DNA of 39,934 nucleotides from Elusimicrobiota bacterium (GCA_016234365.1 JACRER010000097.1:1-39934), one strand, 5' to 3'; shown: positions 6,101-14,192, counted from the first letter of the stretch. A program made the numbers and translations. Notes: a model not told the origin generated them from the letters alone.

Positions 6101-6129
6101 TTGACAGGGCGCCCGCTATTTAATAGATT
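6101..6129 (+). promoter_or_regulatory. Promoter of the receiver gene
   Basis: TTGACA (6101-6106), a 17-base spacer and TAGATT (6124-6129). The palindrome ends six bases before the -35, placing this promoter under likely control of the XRE regulator. Confidence 0.6.
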
Positions 6130-6144
6130 GAGGGCGGGGGGCAT

Positions 6145-6507
6145 ATGGGCGAAAAGAATATATTGATAGTGGACGATGAGGATGTCTGGCGCAGGCTGCT
6201 TGCCAGGCTGTTCGCGGGGCATGGTTATGCCGTGCTGCAGGCGGCGTCCTGCAGGGCGGCCCTGCAAAAGATCAAGACTACCCGCATAGACTGCGTCATC
6301 CTGGATTACAACCTTCCGGACGGTACCGGGGATATGGTCTGCGCGGCTATCCGTGAAATGGATTCGGGCTTTAAGACGCCGGTAATAATGTTCACCGCGG
6401 ACCGCACAGCCGCCGAATATATGTTCGGCCCGCACAGGGCCGATATGCTGGTCTTTAAAGACAGGCCGATACTGGCGTTGCCGGGCCTTATGGCGAGCCT
6501 CTTTTAA
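6145..6507 (+). CDS. Single-domain response regulator (receiver only)
   Basis: This protein of 120 residues is one receiver domain: ILIVDDED with acidic pair Asp10-Asp11, the phospho-accepting Asp54 in VILDYNLPDG, the Thr of MFTADR and a late Lys in VFKDRP. There is no output domain, so it must act through protein contacts, as CheY-type proteins do. A GGGCGGGGGG site precedes the ATG. No kinase gene is next to it; it is divergent from an XRE regulator and converges on the 6511 gene with three bases between stops. Confidence 0.85.
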   Translation: MGEKNILIVDDEDVWRRLLARLFAGHGYAVLQAASCRAALQKIKTTRIDCVILDYNLPDGTGDMVCAAIREMDSGFKTPVIMFTADRTAAEYMFGPHRADMLVFKDRPILALPGLMASLF

Positions 6508-6510
6508 CGT

Positions 6511-7281
6511 TCAGGGACGGGAGTAGCGCCGCTCAATGTTGGCGGCCAGGTCGGCGACTGTTTTCGAGGGGGAGTTTTTTGCCGCCGCTATCAGTTGCAG
6601 CGCCTGGGCGGCGTCAGGGTTGCCGGAGCCGGGGCCGGCCTGCAGTATCCTTTCGGCGCGCTTCAGGGCCATTACCGCGGGGTAAGAAAGGGTGATCTCT
6701 ACGCCGGCGCTCACGTGGGCGTCCGGCTCGGTTTTGGCCTGCATGGAACAATCCTGCAGACTGAGGCATGGTGGCGCGGCCGCCACCTCCCGCATAAAAG
6801 CCCAATCCTCTTCCGTTTTCAGGTTCCTGCCCAGCAGGTAGACCACGGTCCCCAGTTCGTTGCGTTTTTCGTCCGGCAACTGGCGGAACTTGGCGCGGAA
6901 CAGGCGCTTGGTCTGGGGCGAGAGGTCGTTGAAAGCGGTATCCAGCCGGGGGTCGTTGTCGTTGCGCGATAGGAGGATCTCGTCCAGGAGGGCCAGTTTC
7001 TGGGCCGGGGTGTCCGCGGCGCGGACGGTTGAAAGGGCGGCCTGCCGCGCTGCGCTGTTGCCCGCGTCCGGCCCGGGCTGCCCTGCGGCCTTACCTGCCG
7101 GTGCCGACGCCTGCTGTTTGGAGGGGTCGACCCACGGAAGAGCCGCCGGCGCGTTGGAACGCCGGGCAGCTATGGGTGGAAGCGGGTCTGAAGGGCCGTT
7201 CTCCGGCCCAGGCCGGTTAGCGCGCCAGAAAAACAGGCCCGCCGCCGCGAGGACGAGGATCAGTAGTGCCGCTTTTATCAT
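6511..7281 (-). CDS. Membrane-anchored hypothetical protein
   Basis: This protein of 256 residues has one N-terminal membrane segment (about residues 3-19) followed by a Pro-rich linker and a helical domain outside the cytoplasm. Two Cys residues (CLSLQDC) could form a disulfide. Helices such as AQKLALLDEILLSRNDNDPRL and the tail AAQALQLIAAAKNSPSKTVADLAANIERR look like a repeat-type helical fold. The start overlaps the stop of the upstream gene by ATGA, so the two are translationally coupled. No family is recognised. Confidence 0.72.
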   Translation of the reverse strand: MIKAALLILVLAAAGLFFWRANRPGPENGPSDPLPPIAARRSNAPAALPWVDPSKQQASAPAGKAAGQPGPDAGNSAARQAALSTVRAADTPAQKLALLDEILLSRNDNDPRLDTAFNDLSPQTKRLFRAKFRQLPDEKRNELGTVVYLLGRNLKTEEDWAFMREVAAAPPCLSLQDCSMQAKTEPDAHVSAGVEITLSYPAVMALKRAERILQAGPGSGNPDAAQALQLIAAAKNSPSKTVADLAANIERRYSRP

Positions 7282-8120
7282 TTATAAACGTCGTTGCGGA
7301 TGGCGTTCCTGGCGTTTGAGTCGGTTATGCGGGCAAGCTGGTCGTCGGCGTAAAGGCCGGCGTCCATGCGCACTTTTTCGGTGCAGTTGGTACAGTAGCG
7401 CTGGATGTTCTTGAGCATTATAAGCGAGGAGCCGTAGGAGCCCAGCGGGGAAGCGTCGCAGCCGGGCTTGCCGGCCAGCGGAACCCCGGTCAGGATGCTG
7501 AGCATGTCTTTGCCGTTGGCGTCGCGGAAGGGGTCGGGGCAGTTCACGTGGCGCCAGTTCTCGTTCTCTGGGTCGGAGTGGCGGGACTCGTGGAACACTA
7601 TCATGATCCTGGCTATTTGCGGCTGACTGGTTTTGATATAGCTGCCGGACAGCCACATCTTGGCGGGCGAGATGGCCGGGATGACGCAGGCCACCACCGG
7701 TTTTTTGTCCCAATCGTACAGGCCTACCATCTTTATGCGGTCGGAGAAGAACCGGAGGTAGGAAGGGCCGCCCATCTGGCCGAAGATCTGGTTGTGAAGG
7801 GGGGAGGTGTTTTTGCCGGACAACGTGCCCACGAAAGCCAGGTCCAGGCCCAGCTGCCGCTGGAGGTCGGCGGGCACGTCCTTGTCGAAAGCCGGGGCTA
7901 CGGCGCCCGGGAACTGGTTATCCACCGGGACCGGGGCCGCCGCCGGCACCGGCGCGGGGGCGCTGACCGGCCCCGCTGAGCGCAGGTCTGCCAGGGCCGA
8001 GCCGTCGGACATGGCGTCGCGCAGATCGGCAGGCGGAGCATAAGGGCGCTTATGCGCTACCGCGGTGAACAAAGCGGCCAGCGCCAGCGCTATAAGACCC
8101 GTAACGACCTTGCCTTTCAT
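7278..8120 (-). CDS. Exported protein with HExxH motif, putative metallopeptidase
   Basis: This protein of 280 residues has an N-terminal membrane anchor or signal (about 4-22) and an Ala/Pro-rich linker (about 50-70). The folded part contains IMIVFHESRHSD (His177, Glu178, His181), which fits the HExxH zinc-site pattern, followed by a Cys-containing region (VNCPDPF, YCTNC). A third zinc ligand is not obvious. The motif and extracytoplasmic location suggest a zinc peptidase or a degenerate relative. It is first in a two-gene operon with the 6511 gene, driven by a strong promoter that gives almost no leader. Confidence 0.7.
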   Translation of the reverse strand: MKGKVVTGLIALALAALFTAVAHKRPYAPPADLRDAMSDGSALADLRSAGPVSAPAPVPAAAPVPVDNQFPGAVAPAFDKDVPADLQRQLGLDLAFVGTLSGKNTSPLHNQIFGQMGGPSYLRFFSDRIKMVGLYDWDKKPVVACVIPAISPAKMWLSGSYIKTSQPQIARIMIVFHESRHSDPENENWRHVNCPDPFRDANGKDMLSILTGVPLAGKPGCDASPLGSYGSSLIMLKNIQRYCTNCTEKVRMDAGLYADDQLARITDSNARNAIRNDVYK

Positions 8121-8129
8121 AGATATTAT

Positions 8130-8158
8130 AGTCTAAGGCGGTGGCCGGGTTTTGTCAA
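8130..8158 (-). promoter_or_regulatory. Sigma-70 promoter of the 8120-6511 operon
   Basis: On the minus strand TTGACA (8158-8153), 17 bases and TAGACT (8135-8130). The expected start is about 8123, leaving a leader of about three bases before the ATG at 8120. Confidence 0.75.
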
Positions 8159-8247
8159 GGGACCCTCAGGCCTGAAAAAACAGCCTGTTCTGGGCGCCGG
8201 GCTATTTTGTAAAATATGGGGGTAGTCTTACGAACGGGGGAAATATT

Positions 8248-8835
8248 ATGAAACTTATCTCTTTACTGCTGCTGGCGGCCGTGCCCGCCGGGGCTTTTGA
8301 CCTGCCCGCGGTGGGCGTGGCGGACGTGAAGGCCATTGTGCCCGCGGCGGAGGCGCCCGCGGTAAAGCCGGCCACGCAGCACCTGTGGCTGAGCGTCACC
8401 AACACGCCCTCGTTCAAGGAAGCTCAGGCCAGCGACTGGAGCAACCAGGTGGAGGCCCGGGTGCGCGGCAACGGTACGGACCGCTACGACGTGAACCTGC
8501 GCACGCCGCAGGGGTATACCTGGGGCTCCATCAGCAAGTTCGGTTCCAGTTACAATTTCTTCGGCTCCGGGATGAACCTGTACATGAGCGGGGGCAACGG
8601 CAGCCACTTCATAAACGGCAACTTTATGGAGAACGGCAAAACGTACTTCGTGAGCGTTAACGTGAGCGGGTCCGACGCTTTCAACGGCAACGTGTACGGC
8701 AACGGCCTGAACCTGTTCTATTCGCGCGGCAGCATAAACGGCTGGTTCGACGAAGCCCTGCTTCCCAAAAAAGCCGTGGCCGCGGTGGCCGCCTTCCTGC
8801 TGGCGCTCCAGATAGAAGCCCAACCCGCAAAGTAA
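8248..8835 (+). CDS. Secreted Gly/Asn-rich hypothetical protein
   Basis: This protein of 195 residues has a short signal peptide (MKLISLLLLAAVPAGA). The mature part (about residues 45-165) alternates short beta-strand-like stretches with Gly, Asn and Ser turns (YNFFGSGMNLYMSGGNGSHF, INGNFMENGKTYFVSVNVSG), so an all-beta fold is likely. A hydrophobic helix (KKAVAAVAAFLLALQIEA) is close to the C-terminus. A GGGGGA ribosome binding site precedes the ATG, and TAAAAT at 8210-8215 is a likely -10. The gene ends at a CCGCCGGG-type terminator, so it is a single unit. No family is recognised. Confidence 0.7.
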   Translation: MKLISLLLLAAVPAGAFDLPAVGVADVKAIVPAAEAPAVKPATQHLWLSVTNTPSFKEAQASDWSNQVEARVRGNGTDRYDVNLRTPQGYTWGSISKFGSSYNFFGSGMNLYMSGGNGSHFINGNFMENGKTYFVSVNVSGSDAFNGNVYGNGLNLFYSRGSINGWFDEALLPKKAVAAVAAFLLALQIEAQPAK

Positions 8836-8855
8836 CGGGTGCGTTACTTTCAAAT

Positions 8856-8885
8856 GGCCGCCGGGAAGTCCCGGCGGTTTTGTTT
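8856..8885 (+). terminator. Intrinsic terminator (CCGCCGGG family)
   Basis: CCGCCGGG (8858-8865), AAGT and CCCGGCGG (8870-8877), then TTTTGTTT. A smaller hairpin (GTAAC 8832-8836 with GTTAC) overlaps the stop codon upstream. Confidence 0.85.
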
Positions 8886-8911
8886 GTGCTAAAATTGGGG
8901 CAGAGGTGACT

Positions 8912-9577
8912 ATGAAAAATATGATCTGCGGTTTGACGGCGCTGCTGCTGGCGGCGGGGACCTGCCGGGCGGCGGACCTGGGGGCGCGGCTGGTTTCGGC
9001 CGACGAGGACACGCGCAGCGCGGCCATGAGCGAACTGGGCGAGCAGGGCGACGCCGCCAAGGCTAAGCTGACGCTCTCCCTTATGCAGTCGCTTAAAAGC
9101 AAGGATGACGGTGTGCGCTATGCCGCGGCGCAGGCGCTGGGGGAAATTGGCCCCGCCGGCAAGGCGGCCATCCCCGCGCTCGTTAAAATGCTTAACGACC
9201 GGGGCATGGACGGCAACGTGGCAATGGGGGCTACGGACGCGCTGGGCCGAATGGGCCCCGCCGCGGTGACGCCGCTCATGGGCGCGCTTAAAAGCAAGGA
9301 CAACGAGGTGCGCGCCAACGCCGCCAGTTCGCTGGGCGATATAGGACCCGCGGCCAAAGCCGCCGTGCCGGAACTCATTGCCTGCGCCAAGGATAAATAC
9401 ATGGGCCTGCGCCAAGCCGCCACCCGCGCGCTGGGGAAGATCGGGCCGGACGCCAAGGCGGCGGTGCCCGCCCTGGCCGCCAACCTTAACGACAAGGACG
9501 AACTGCTTAAATCCCATGCCGCCGAAGCGCTCGAGCGCATTGGTACGCCCGAGGCCCTTAAGGCGCTGGGGAAATAA
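8912..9577 (+). CDS. Secreted HEAT-repeat protein
   Basis: This protein of 221 residues has a signal peptide ending near CRAAD. The start at 8912 is preferred over a GTG six bases earlier because AGAGG sits just before it; TGCTAAAAT (8887-8895) is an extended -10. The mature chain is a run of HEAT/PBS-lyase-type repeats of about 35 residues: VRYAAAQALGEIGPAGKAAI, VAMGATDALGRMGPAA, VRANAASSLGDIGPAAKAAV, LRQAATRALGKIGPDAKAAV and SHAAEALERIGTPEA. Such solenoids are usually protein-binding scaffolds. It may be co-transcribed with the next two genes (gaps of 17 and 1 bases). Confidence 0.85.
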   Translation: MKNMICGLTALLLAAGTCRAADLGARLVSADEDTRSAAMSELGEQGDAAKAKLTLSLMQSLKSKDDGVRYAAAQALGEIGPAGKAAIPALVKMLNDRGMDGNVAMGATDALGRMGPAAVTPLMGALKSKDNEVRANAASSLGDIGPAAKAAVPELIACAKDKYMGLRQAATRALGKIGPDAKAAVPALAANLNDKDELLKSHAAEALERIGTPEALKALGK

Positions 9578-9594
9578 CCGCCCCTTCCCGGGAT

Positions 9595-10275
9595 ATGAAC
9601 TTCGTATTCAACGTGCCGGCGCTGGCGGTAATAGCGGCCAACCTGTACCCGCTGGTGATGACGGCGCTGGGCTATTGGGACGCCACGCAGGTGCTGGTGC
9701 TTTACTGGACGGAGACCGTGGTGGTCTGCTTTTACAACGTGCTGGCCATCCTTTGCGCCAGCGCGCCGCCGCCCGCGAAGATGTGCAAAGGCAATGTCAC
9801 CTTGAGGGCGCTCAACTCCGCCGACAGCGCCCAGATGCTGCCCCGCCTGCTGGAGGACCTGGGCTTGCTGGGGCGGCTGGTGTGGGCCATCGCTTCGCTC
9901 TTCCCGTTCGCCATGTTCATGATTATGAGCGGCCTTATGATCTACGCCCTGTTCTTCAGCATGAACTCCGACCTGGAAGGCATGCTGCGCAGCATACAAT
10001 GGGGAACGCTGGCGCTGTTCATAAGCCACGGCGTGGTCTTTGTGAAGGAATACATTGGTAAAGGGATCTTCCGCGCCACCAGGCCGGAAGAACTTTTCGA
10101 CAAGCCGTTCCCGCAGCCGACGGTGCTGCTGGCCGCGGTGGTGGCGGGCGGCGGCGTTACCAAATGGCTGCACCTGTCCTACATGATGATAGTTTTTGTT
10201 ATCGCCAAGGTGGTAATGGAGCTGCGCCCCAAGGGGGGCTACTTTTCGGCCGGCGCCGTGAAGAAAGGGGCCTGA
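9595..10275 (+). CDS. DUF6498-like integral membrane protein
   Basis: This protein of 226 residues has several membrane segments: about 6-25, 30-50 (LVLYWTETVVVCFYNVLAIL), 85-120, 130-150 and two near the C-terminus. The LYWTE...FYN motif in the second segment and the later SHGVVFVKEYIG are like the DUF6498 family. Function is unknown. GGGA precedes the ATG, and the stop is one base before the next start, so it is coupled to the acetyltransferase gene. Confidence 0.72.
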   Translation: MNFVFNVPALAVIAANLYPLVMTALGYWDATQVLVLYWTETVVVCFYNVLAILCASAPPPAKMCKGNVTLRALNSADSAQMLPRLLEDLGLLGRLVWAIASLFPFAMFMIMSGLMIYALFFSMNSDLEGMLRSIQWGTLALFISHGVVFVKEYIGKGIFRATRPEELFDKPFPQPTVLLAAVVAGGGVTKWLHLSYMMIVFVIAKVVMELRPKGGYFSAGAVKKGA

Positions 10276-10276
10276 T

Positions 10277-10810
10277 ATGGATAACGCCGCGGATGTGAGC
10301 ATACGCCCGGAGACCAAGGCCGACATAGACGCGGTGCGCAAGCTCAATAAGAAAGCCTTTAAGGGCAAGGACGAGTCCAAGCTGGTGGACGCGCTGCGCG
10401 AAGAGGACGGGTTCATACCCGCGCTGGCGCTGGTAGCCGAAAAAGCCGGGACCGTTGTTGGGCATATACTTTTTTCGCCCGTAGAGATAAAGGACGGGGA
10501 AACCTCCGTGCCGGCGCTGGCACTTGCCCCCATGTCCGTATTGCCGGATTTTCAGGGCCAGGGCATAGGGACCGCGCTGGTGAAGCACGGCCTGGCCGAA
10601 GCCGCCAAATTGGGCCACAAGATAGTGGTGGTGGTGGGGCACCCGGGATATTACCCGCGTTTTGGCTTTGTGAAGGCGGGGGAGAAAGGCTTAACCCTGC
10701 CTTTCGAATGCGAGGCCGAGGTGTTTATGGTTTTGGAACTGGCGCCGGGCGCATTGAACGGCGTGCGCGGGGAGATAGTCTACCCCGGGGCGTTCCACGA
10801 GGTGATATAA
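10277..10810 (+). CDS. GNAT-family N-acetyltransferase (YhbS-like)
   Basis: This protein of 177 residues is a single GNAT domain. It opens with SIRPETKADIDAVRKLNKKAF, has the strand GTVVGHILFSPV, and the acetyl-CoA pyrophosphate-binding loop in LPDFQGQGIGTALVKHGL (Q/R-x-x-G-x-G/A). GHPGYYPRFGFV is a hallmark of the YhbS (COG3153) group. It would transfer an acetyl group from acetyl-CoA to an amine; the substrate is unknown. It is the last gene of the 8912-10810 run. Confidence 0.88.
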   Translation: MDNAADVSIRPETKADIDAVRKLNKKAFKGKDESKLVDALREEDGFIPALALVAEKAGTVVGHILFSPVEIKDGETSVPALALAPMSVLPDFQGQGIGTALVKHGLAEAAKLGHKIVVVVGHPGYYPRFGFVKAGEKGLTLPFECEAEVFMVLELAPGALNGVRGEIVYPGAFHEVI

Positions 10811-10814
10811 AACG

Positions 10815-10950
10815 GGGCGGGCCCTTTGGCCCGCCCATTTGGTCTCGACCAACTGTCCTGCACTGTACTGCTACTGCACCGCACTTTCCCCGCTTTCCGC
10901 GCTTCCGGTCGAGACCCTGTCTGCTACTGCTATCTTCCTAGTATATAGTA
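10815..10950 (-). ncRNA. Candidate small RNA or structured repeat between 10810 and 11022
   Basis: GGTCTCGACC (10841-10850) and GGTCGAGACC (10907-10916) are perfect complements enclosing 56 bases. Next to them GGGCGGGCC (10815-10823) and GGCCCGCCC (10828-10836) form a strong hairpin. On the minus strand this hairpin is followed by CGTTTT, as in an intrinsic terminator, and a TATATACT sequence (about 10942-10949) lies upstream of the stem, so a transcript of about 120 bases on that strand is plausible. CTGCTACTGC is repeated exactly at 10868 and 10921. No good -35 is visible. On the plus strand the first hairpin may weakly terminate the acetyltransferase operon. Confidence 0.35.
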
Positions 10951-11021
10951 GCTCCTGAAACGGGAAATATCAAGGGTACTTTGGGTACTTATTTTGAACC
11001 GGCCGGACAGCGCTTTTTGTT

Positions 11022-11414
11022 ATGATAATAGCAGGGAAAGGTGATCTTATCAATCATACCGTACTTGTAGTCGACGACGACGCCAACGTCTGTAAACTGA
11101 TCTGCGCCGTGCTTGCCCGGCAGGGCTACGGCACCGCCGTGGCCGGCAACGGCAGGGAGGCGCTGACCTACCTTAAAAAATGCGCCTGCGTGCCCGGCCT
11201 TATACTGCTGGACCTGATGATGCCTGAAATGACCGGCTGGGAATTCCGGAAGCTGCAGCAGGACGATCCCGAACTTGCCGGCATCCCCGTGGCCATTATC
11301 ACCGGCCTGGACAGCGAGGAAGGTAAGTACGAGTCCATAGGCGCCGTGGACGTGCTCTGCAAGCCGTCGCGCGCCGAAGAACTTATCTCCGTGGTTTCCC
11401 GCCTCTGCAAGTGA
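11022..11414 (+). CDS. Single-domain response regulator (receiver only)
   Basis: This protein of 130 residues is a receiver domain alone: TVLVVDDDANV with the acidic pair at Asp18-Asp19, phospho-accepting Asp64 in LILLDLMMPEMTG, the Thr of IITGLD and the Lys of LCKPS. No output domain follows. No clear Shine-Dalgarno lies before the ATG and no in-frame alternative start exists downstream before the domain. It is the second lone receiver in the window; the only kinase present is the hybrid at 25710. A GC hairpin (about 11421-11442) follows the stop. Confidence 0.83.
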   Translation: MIIAGKGDLINHTVLVVDDDANVCKLICAVLARQGYGTAVAGNGREALTYLKKCACVPGLILLDLMMPEMTGWEFRKLQQDDPELAGIPVAIITGLDSEEGKYESIGAVDVLCKPSRAEELISVVSRLCK

Positions 11415-11430
11415 CCGGCGGCCCCGCGCG

Positions 11431-11460
11431 TTGACGCGGGGCGGGCAAGGTTGCTAACCT
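11431..11460 (+). promoter_or_regulatory. Possible promoter of the SulP gene
   Basis: TTGACG (11431-11436), 18 bases and TAACCT (11455-11460), with the small inverted repeat AAGGTT/AACCTT overlapping the -10. A TATATA at 11463 is an alternative -10. The start codon is at 11492. Confidence 0.4.
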
Positions 11461-11491
11461 TTATATATCCTCATTCCCGGGTCCAGGCATC

Positions 11492-13171
11492 ATGTTCATC
11501 CCAAAACTCTACGACACCTTAAAGAATTATTCCCTGAAACAGTTCCAGCGCGACGGCCTGGCCGGCGTGATAGTGGGCATAGTTTCGCTGCCGCTGGCCA
11601 TAGCTTTCGCCATAGCCTCCGGCGTAGGGCCCGAAAAAGGCCTGTACACCGCCATCATAGCCGGGTTCATTGTCTCGGCTTTCGGCGGCAGCCGCGTGCA
11701 GATAGGCGGGCCCACCGGCGCCTTCGTTATAATCGTTTACGGCATCATCCAGCAGTACGGCTACAACGGCCTGCTCATTTCCACCATGATGGCCGGCGTC
11801 ATCCTTGTTATCTTCGGGCTGGCCAAGTTCGGCTCCATCATAAAATTCATCCCCTACTCCGTGGTAACCGGGTTCACCTTCGGCATAGCCGTGCTTATCG
11901 CCGTAAGCCAGCTGCCGGACCTGCTGGGGCTGGGCCTTACCAAGCTGCCCGCCGACGTGTTCCACAAACTTTCGGTCATGGCGGAGAACATGGGCCGCTT
12001 CAATCCCTGGGCGGCCGGCGTGGCGCTGTTCACGGTGCTGGGCGTGTGGTTCTCCGGCAAACTCACCAAGCGCGTGCCGGGCTCGCTATTCGCCATACTG
12101 GCGGCGTCCGCCGCCGTTTACGCTTTTGGCCTGCCGGTGGAAACCATAGGTTCGCGCTTTGGCGCGCTGCCGCAGTCCCTGCCGCACCCCAAACTGCCGC
12201 ACCTGGACGCGGCCACGGTGCAGGCGCTGCTTAACCCCGCTTTCACCATAGCCATGCTGGGCGCTATAGAATCGCTCTTGTCCGCCGTGGTGGCCGACGG
12301 CATGATAGGCGGGCACCACCGCTCCAATATGGAACTGGTGGCCCAGGGCGCGGCCAATATCTTCAGCCCGCTGTTCGGCGGCCTGCCGGCCACCGGCGCC
12401 ATAGCGCGCACCGCCACCAACGTAAAGAACGGCGGGCGCACGCCCGTGGCTGGCCTGGTGAGCGTCTTCACGCTTACCATGATCCTGCTATTCTTGGGCG
12501 GGCTGGTGCGTTACGTGCCGCTGGCCTGCCTGGCCGGCATCCTGCTTACCGTGGCCTACCACATGAGCGAATGGCGCTCGGTGCTGGCCAATATCCGCGT
12601 CTCGCGCAGCGCCGCCGCCGTAACGCTGGTAACGCTTTCGCTGACGGTGCTGGTAGACCTGACCGTGGCCATAGAGATAGGCATAATCCTGGCCACCATG
12701 TCCTTTGTGAGCGGCATGAACGCGGCCAGCAACGTGCGCATGGTAAAAGCTTTGCGCGAGGGCGAGGCCGAAGGGGAAACTGATTTCGCGGAGGACGCGC
12801 GCGCGGCCGCCCGGCTGCCGCAGGGCGCCGTGCTGTACGATATCAGCGGCCCCATGTTCTTCGGGGCCATCCATAAATTCAAGGAAGCGCTGCAGGAACT
12901 TAACAGCCCGCCCGAAGTGCTGGTGCTCAAGATGTCGCACGTGCCGTTCATGGACAGCACCGGGGTTAACGCCATGCGCGAGGCTCTGGGCGTTTTTGCG
13001 CGCTCCGGCACCAAATTCGTGCTTTGCGGAGCGCAGCCGCAGGTGATGAGCCGCCTGGAACACGGCGGCGTGGCAAACCTGACCGGCCGCGAGAATATAG
13101 TTAAAGACCTGGCCCGAGCGGTGGAGCGGGCCAACGCCCTTATAGGCGCCGGCGCCAAGGCCGGGGCCTGA
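11492..13171 (+). CDS. SulP-family anion transporter with STAS domain
   Basis: This protein of 559 residues has the SulP (SLC26) layout: a membrane domain of about 12-14 segments (residues about 20-410) and a C-terminal STAS domain (about 440-545). The N-terminal part contains the family signature region (RDGLAGVIVGIVSLPLAIAF, then GFIVSAFGGSRVQIGGPTGAF). The STAS domain has the KMSHVPFMDSTGVNAM segment with the conserved D-S-T-G. Members carry sulfate, bicarbonate or dicarboxylates across the inner membrane; which one cannot be told from sequence. The flavin reductase gene follows after ten bases with its own ribosome binding site. Confidence 0.92.
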   Translation: MFIPKLYDTLKNYSLKQFQRDGLAGVIVGIVSLPLAIAFAIASGVGPEKGLYTAIIAGFIVSAFGGSRVQIGGPTGAFVIIVYGIIQQYGYNGLLISTMMAGVILVIFGLAKFGSIIKFIPYSVVTGFTFGIAVLIAVSQLPDLLGLGLTKLPADVFHKLSVMAENMGRFNPWAAGVALFTVLGVWFSGKLTKRVPGSLFAILAASAAVYAFGLPVETIGSRFGALPQSLPHPKLPHLDAATVQALLNPAFTIAMLGAIESLLSAVVADGMIGGHHRSNMELVAQGAANIFSPLFGGLPATGAIARTATNVKNGGRTPVAGLVSVFTLTMILLFLGGLVRYVPLACLAGILLTVAYHMSEWRSVLANIRVSRSAAAVTLVTLSLTVLVDLTVAIEIGIILATMSFVSGMNAASNVRMVKALREGEAEGETDFAEDARAAARLPQGAVLYDISGPMFFGAIHKFKEALQELNSPPEVLVLKMSHVPFMDSTGVNAMREALGVFARSGTKFVLCGAQPQVMSRLEHGGVANLTGRENIVKDLARAVERANALIGAGAKAGA

Positions 13172-13181
13172 GGAGGGGTTC

Positions 13182-13718
13182 ATGAAAAAGGTTTTTCCTC
13201 TGGGGAAGGTTTATTCGCTGCTGGAGTCTGGGCCTGTTATCATGGTGAGCACGGCCTGGAAGGGCCGGCAGAACGTTATGCCCATGAGCTGGCACTCCAT
13301 GATAGATTTCGACCCGCCGCTGGTGGGCTGCGTTATAAGCGACGCCAGCCTTACGTTCAAGATGATCAAGGGCTCCAAGGAATGTGTAATTAACATCCCC
13401 ACCAGGGAGATAGCCGGCAAGGTCATTGCCTGCGGCAACGTGAGCGGCTCCAAGGTGGACAAGTTCGCCAAGTTCAAGCTTACGCCGGTAAAGAGTTCCA
13501 GGGTAAAGGCGCCGCAGGTAAAGGAATGCTACGCCAGCCTGGAATGCCGCCTGCACGACGCCCGCCTGGCCGCCAAATACAACCTCTTCATCTTCAAAGT
13601 CCTCAAAGCCTGGGTAGACCCCGCCGTAAAACACCCCCAAACCTTCCACCACCGCGGCGGCCCCTCCTTCTTCATCGCCGGCAAGTCCGTAAAACTAAAA
13701 CCCAACAAAATGGCGTAG
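13182..13718 (+). CDS. Flavin reductase-like FMN-binding protein
   Basis: This protein of 178 residues matches the flavin reductase-like (FMN-binding split barrel) domain: GPVIMVSTAWKGRQNVMPMSWHSMIDFDPPLVGCVI followed by SLTFKMIKGSKECVINIPT. These regions form the FMN pocket. It may use NAD(P)H to reduce flavin or carry FMN in another oxidoreductase role. AGGAGGGG precedes the ATG and it sits ten bases after the SulP gene, so they probably share a transcript. No metabolic link to the transporter is evident. Confidence 0.83.
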   Translation: MKKVFPLGKVYSLLESGPVIMVSTAWKGRQNVMPMSWHSMIDFDPPLVGCVISDASLTFKMIKGSKECVINIPTREIAGKVIACGNVSGSKVDKFAKFKLTPVKSSRVKAPQVKECYASLECRLHDARLAAKYNLFIFKVLKAWVDPAVKHPQTFHHRGGPSFFIAGKSVKLKPNKMA

Positions 13719-13770
13719 CCAGTGTGGCTTTATTATTGAACTCGGTGGCAAAGTTATAGGATGAGGCACT

Positions 13771-14046
13771 ATGACGGACAATGAGGTGTATGACGCGCTG
13801 ATCGCCATGTTCAAAGGGCAATATCTGGGGAAACAATGGGTGGTATCCCCTAGTGATACGCCCGAAGAGATAAAGGCGCGTTATGGCGCAGTCCCGCTGA
13901 AGCAGCTTCGCAGTTTGATGATACTGACGGGGAATCATCATCTGTATAAGTCCGAGAGAGTGGTAGAGCATAAACTCTGGAACCCGCGCCGCCGTGCTGT
14001 AGGGGAACGGCTACTGGCGGAGGCGTTCAAACTTCCCCTGCCTTAG
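13771..14046 (+). CDS. Small hypothetical protein, 91 aa
   Basis: This protein of 91 residues begins MTDNEVYDALIAMFKGQYL and has several charged, mixed-structure segments (SDTPEEIKARYGAVPLKQLRSLMI, then KSERVVEHKLWNPRRRAVGERLL). It has no signal or membrane segment. GAGG lies just before the ATG. It is followed by a CCGCCGGG-type terminator and begins the accessory patch that holds the ORF6N and toxin-antitoxin genes. No family is recognised. Confidence 0.6.
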   Translation: MTDNEVYDALIAMFKGQYLGKQWVVSPSDTPEEIKARYGAVPLKQLRSLMILTGNHHLYKSERVVEHKLWNPRRRAVGERLLAEAFKLPLP

Positions 14047-14093
14047 GGGAGGCTAATGGACGCTGTTTCCTAACTTCCTGAGTCCTATTTGCG

Positions 14094-14126
14094 AACCCGC
14101 CGGGGAAGCCCGGCGGTTCTTTTTTT
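14094..14126 (+). terminator. Intrinsic terminator (CCGCCGGG family)
   Basis: CCGCCGGG (14097-14104), GAAG and CCCGGCGG (14109-14116), then TTC and seven T residues. Confidence 0.88.
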
Positions 14127-14192
14127 GTGGTTTTGGAAATACAACAATTGCGCGCGGACCCAAAAGGCATATATGGGGAATACCCGCCGTTT

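Noticed and set aside
11447-11461. AAGGTT/AACCTT repeat as a second XRE operator before the SulP gene
   Set aside because: The half-sites match the 6072-6094 palindrome, but the spacing is 3 bases in place of 11, so the same dimer is unlikely to bind.
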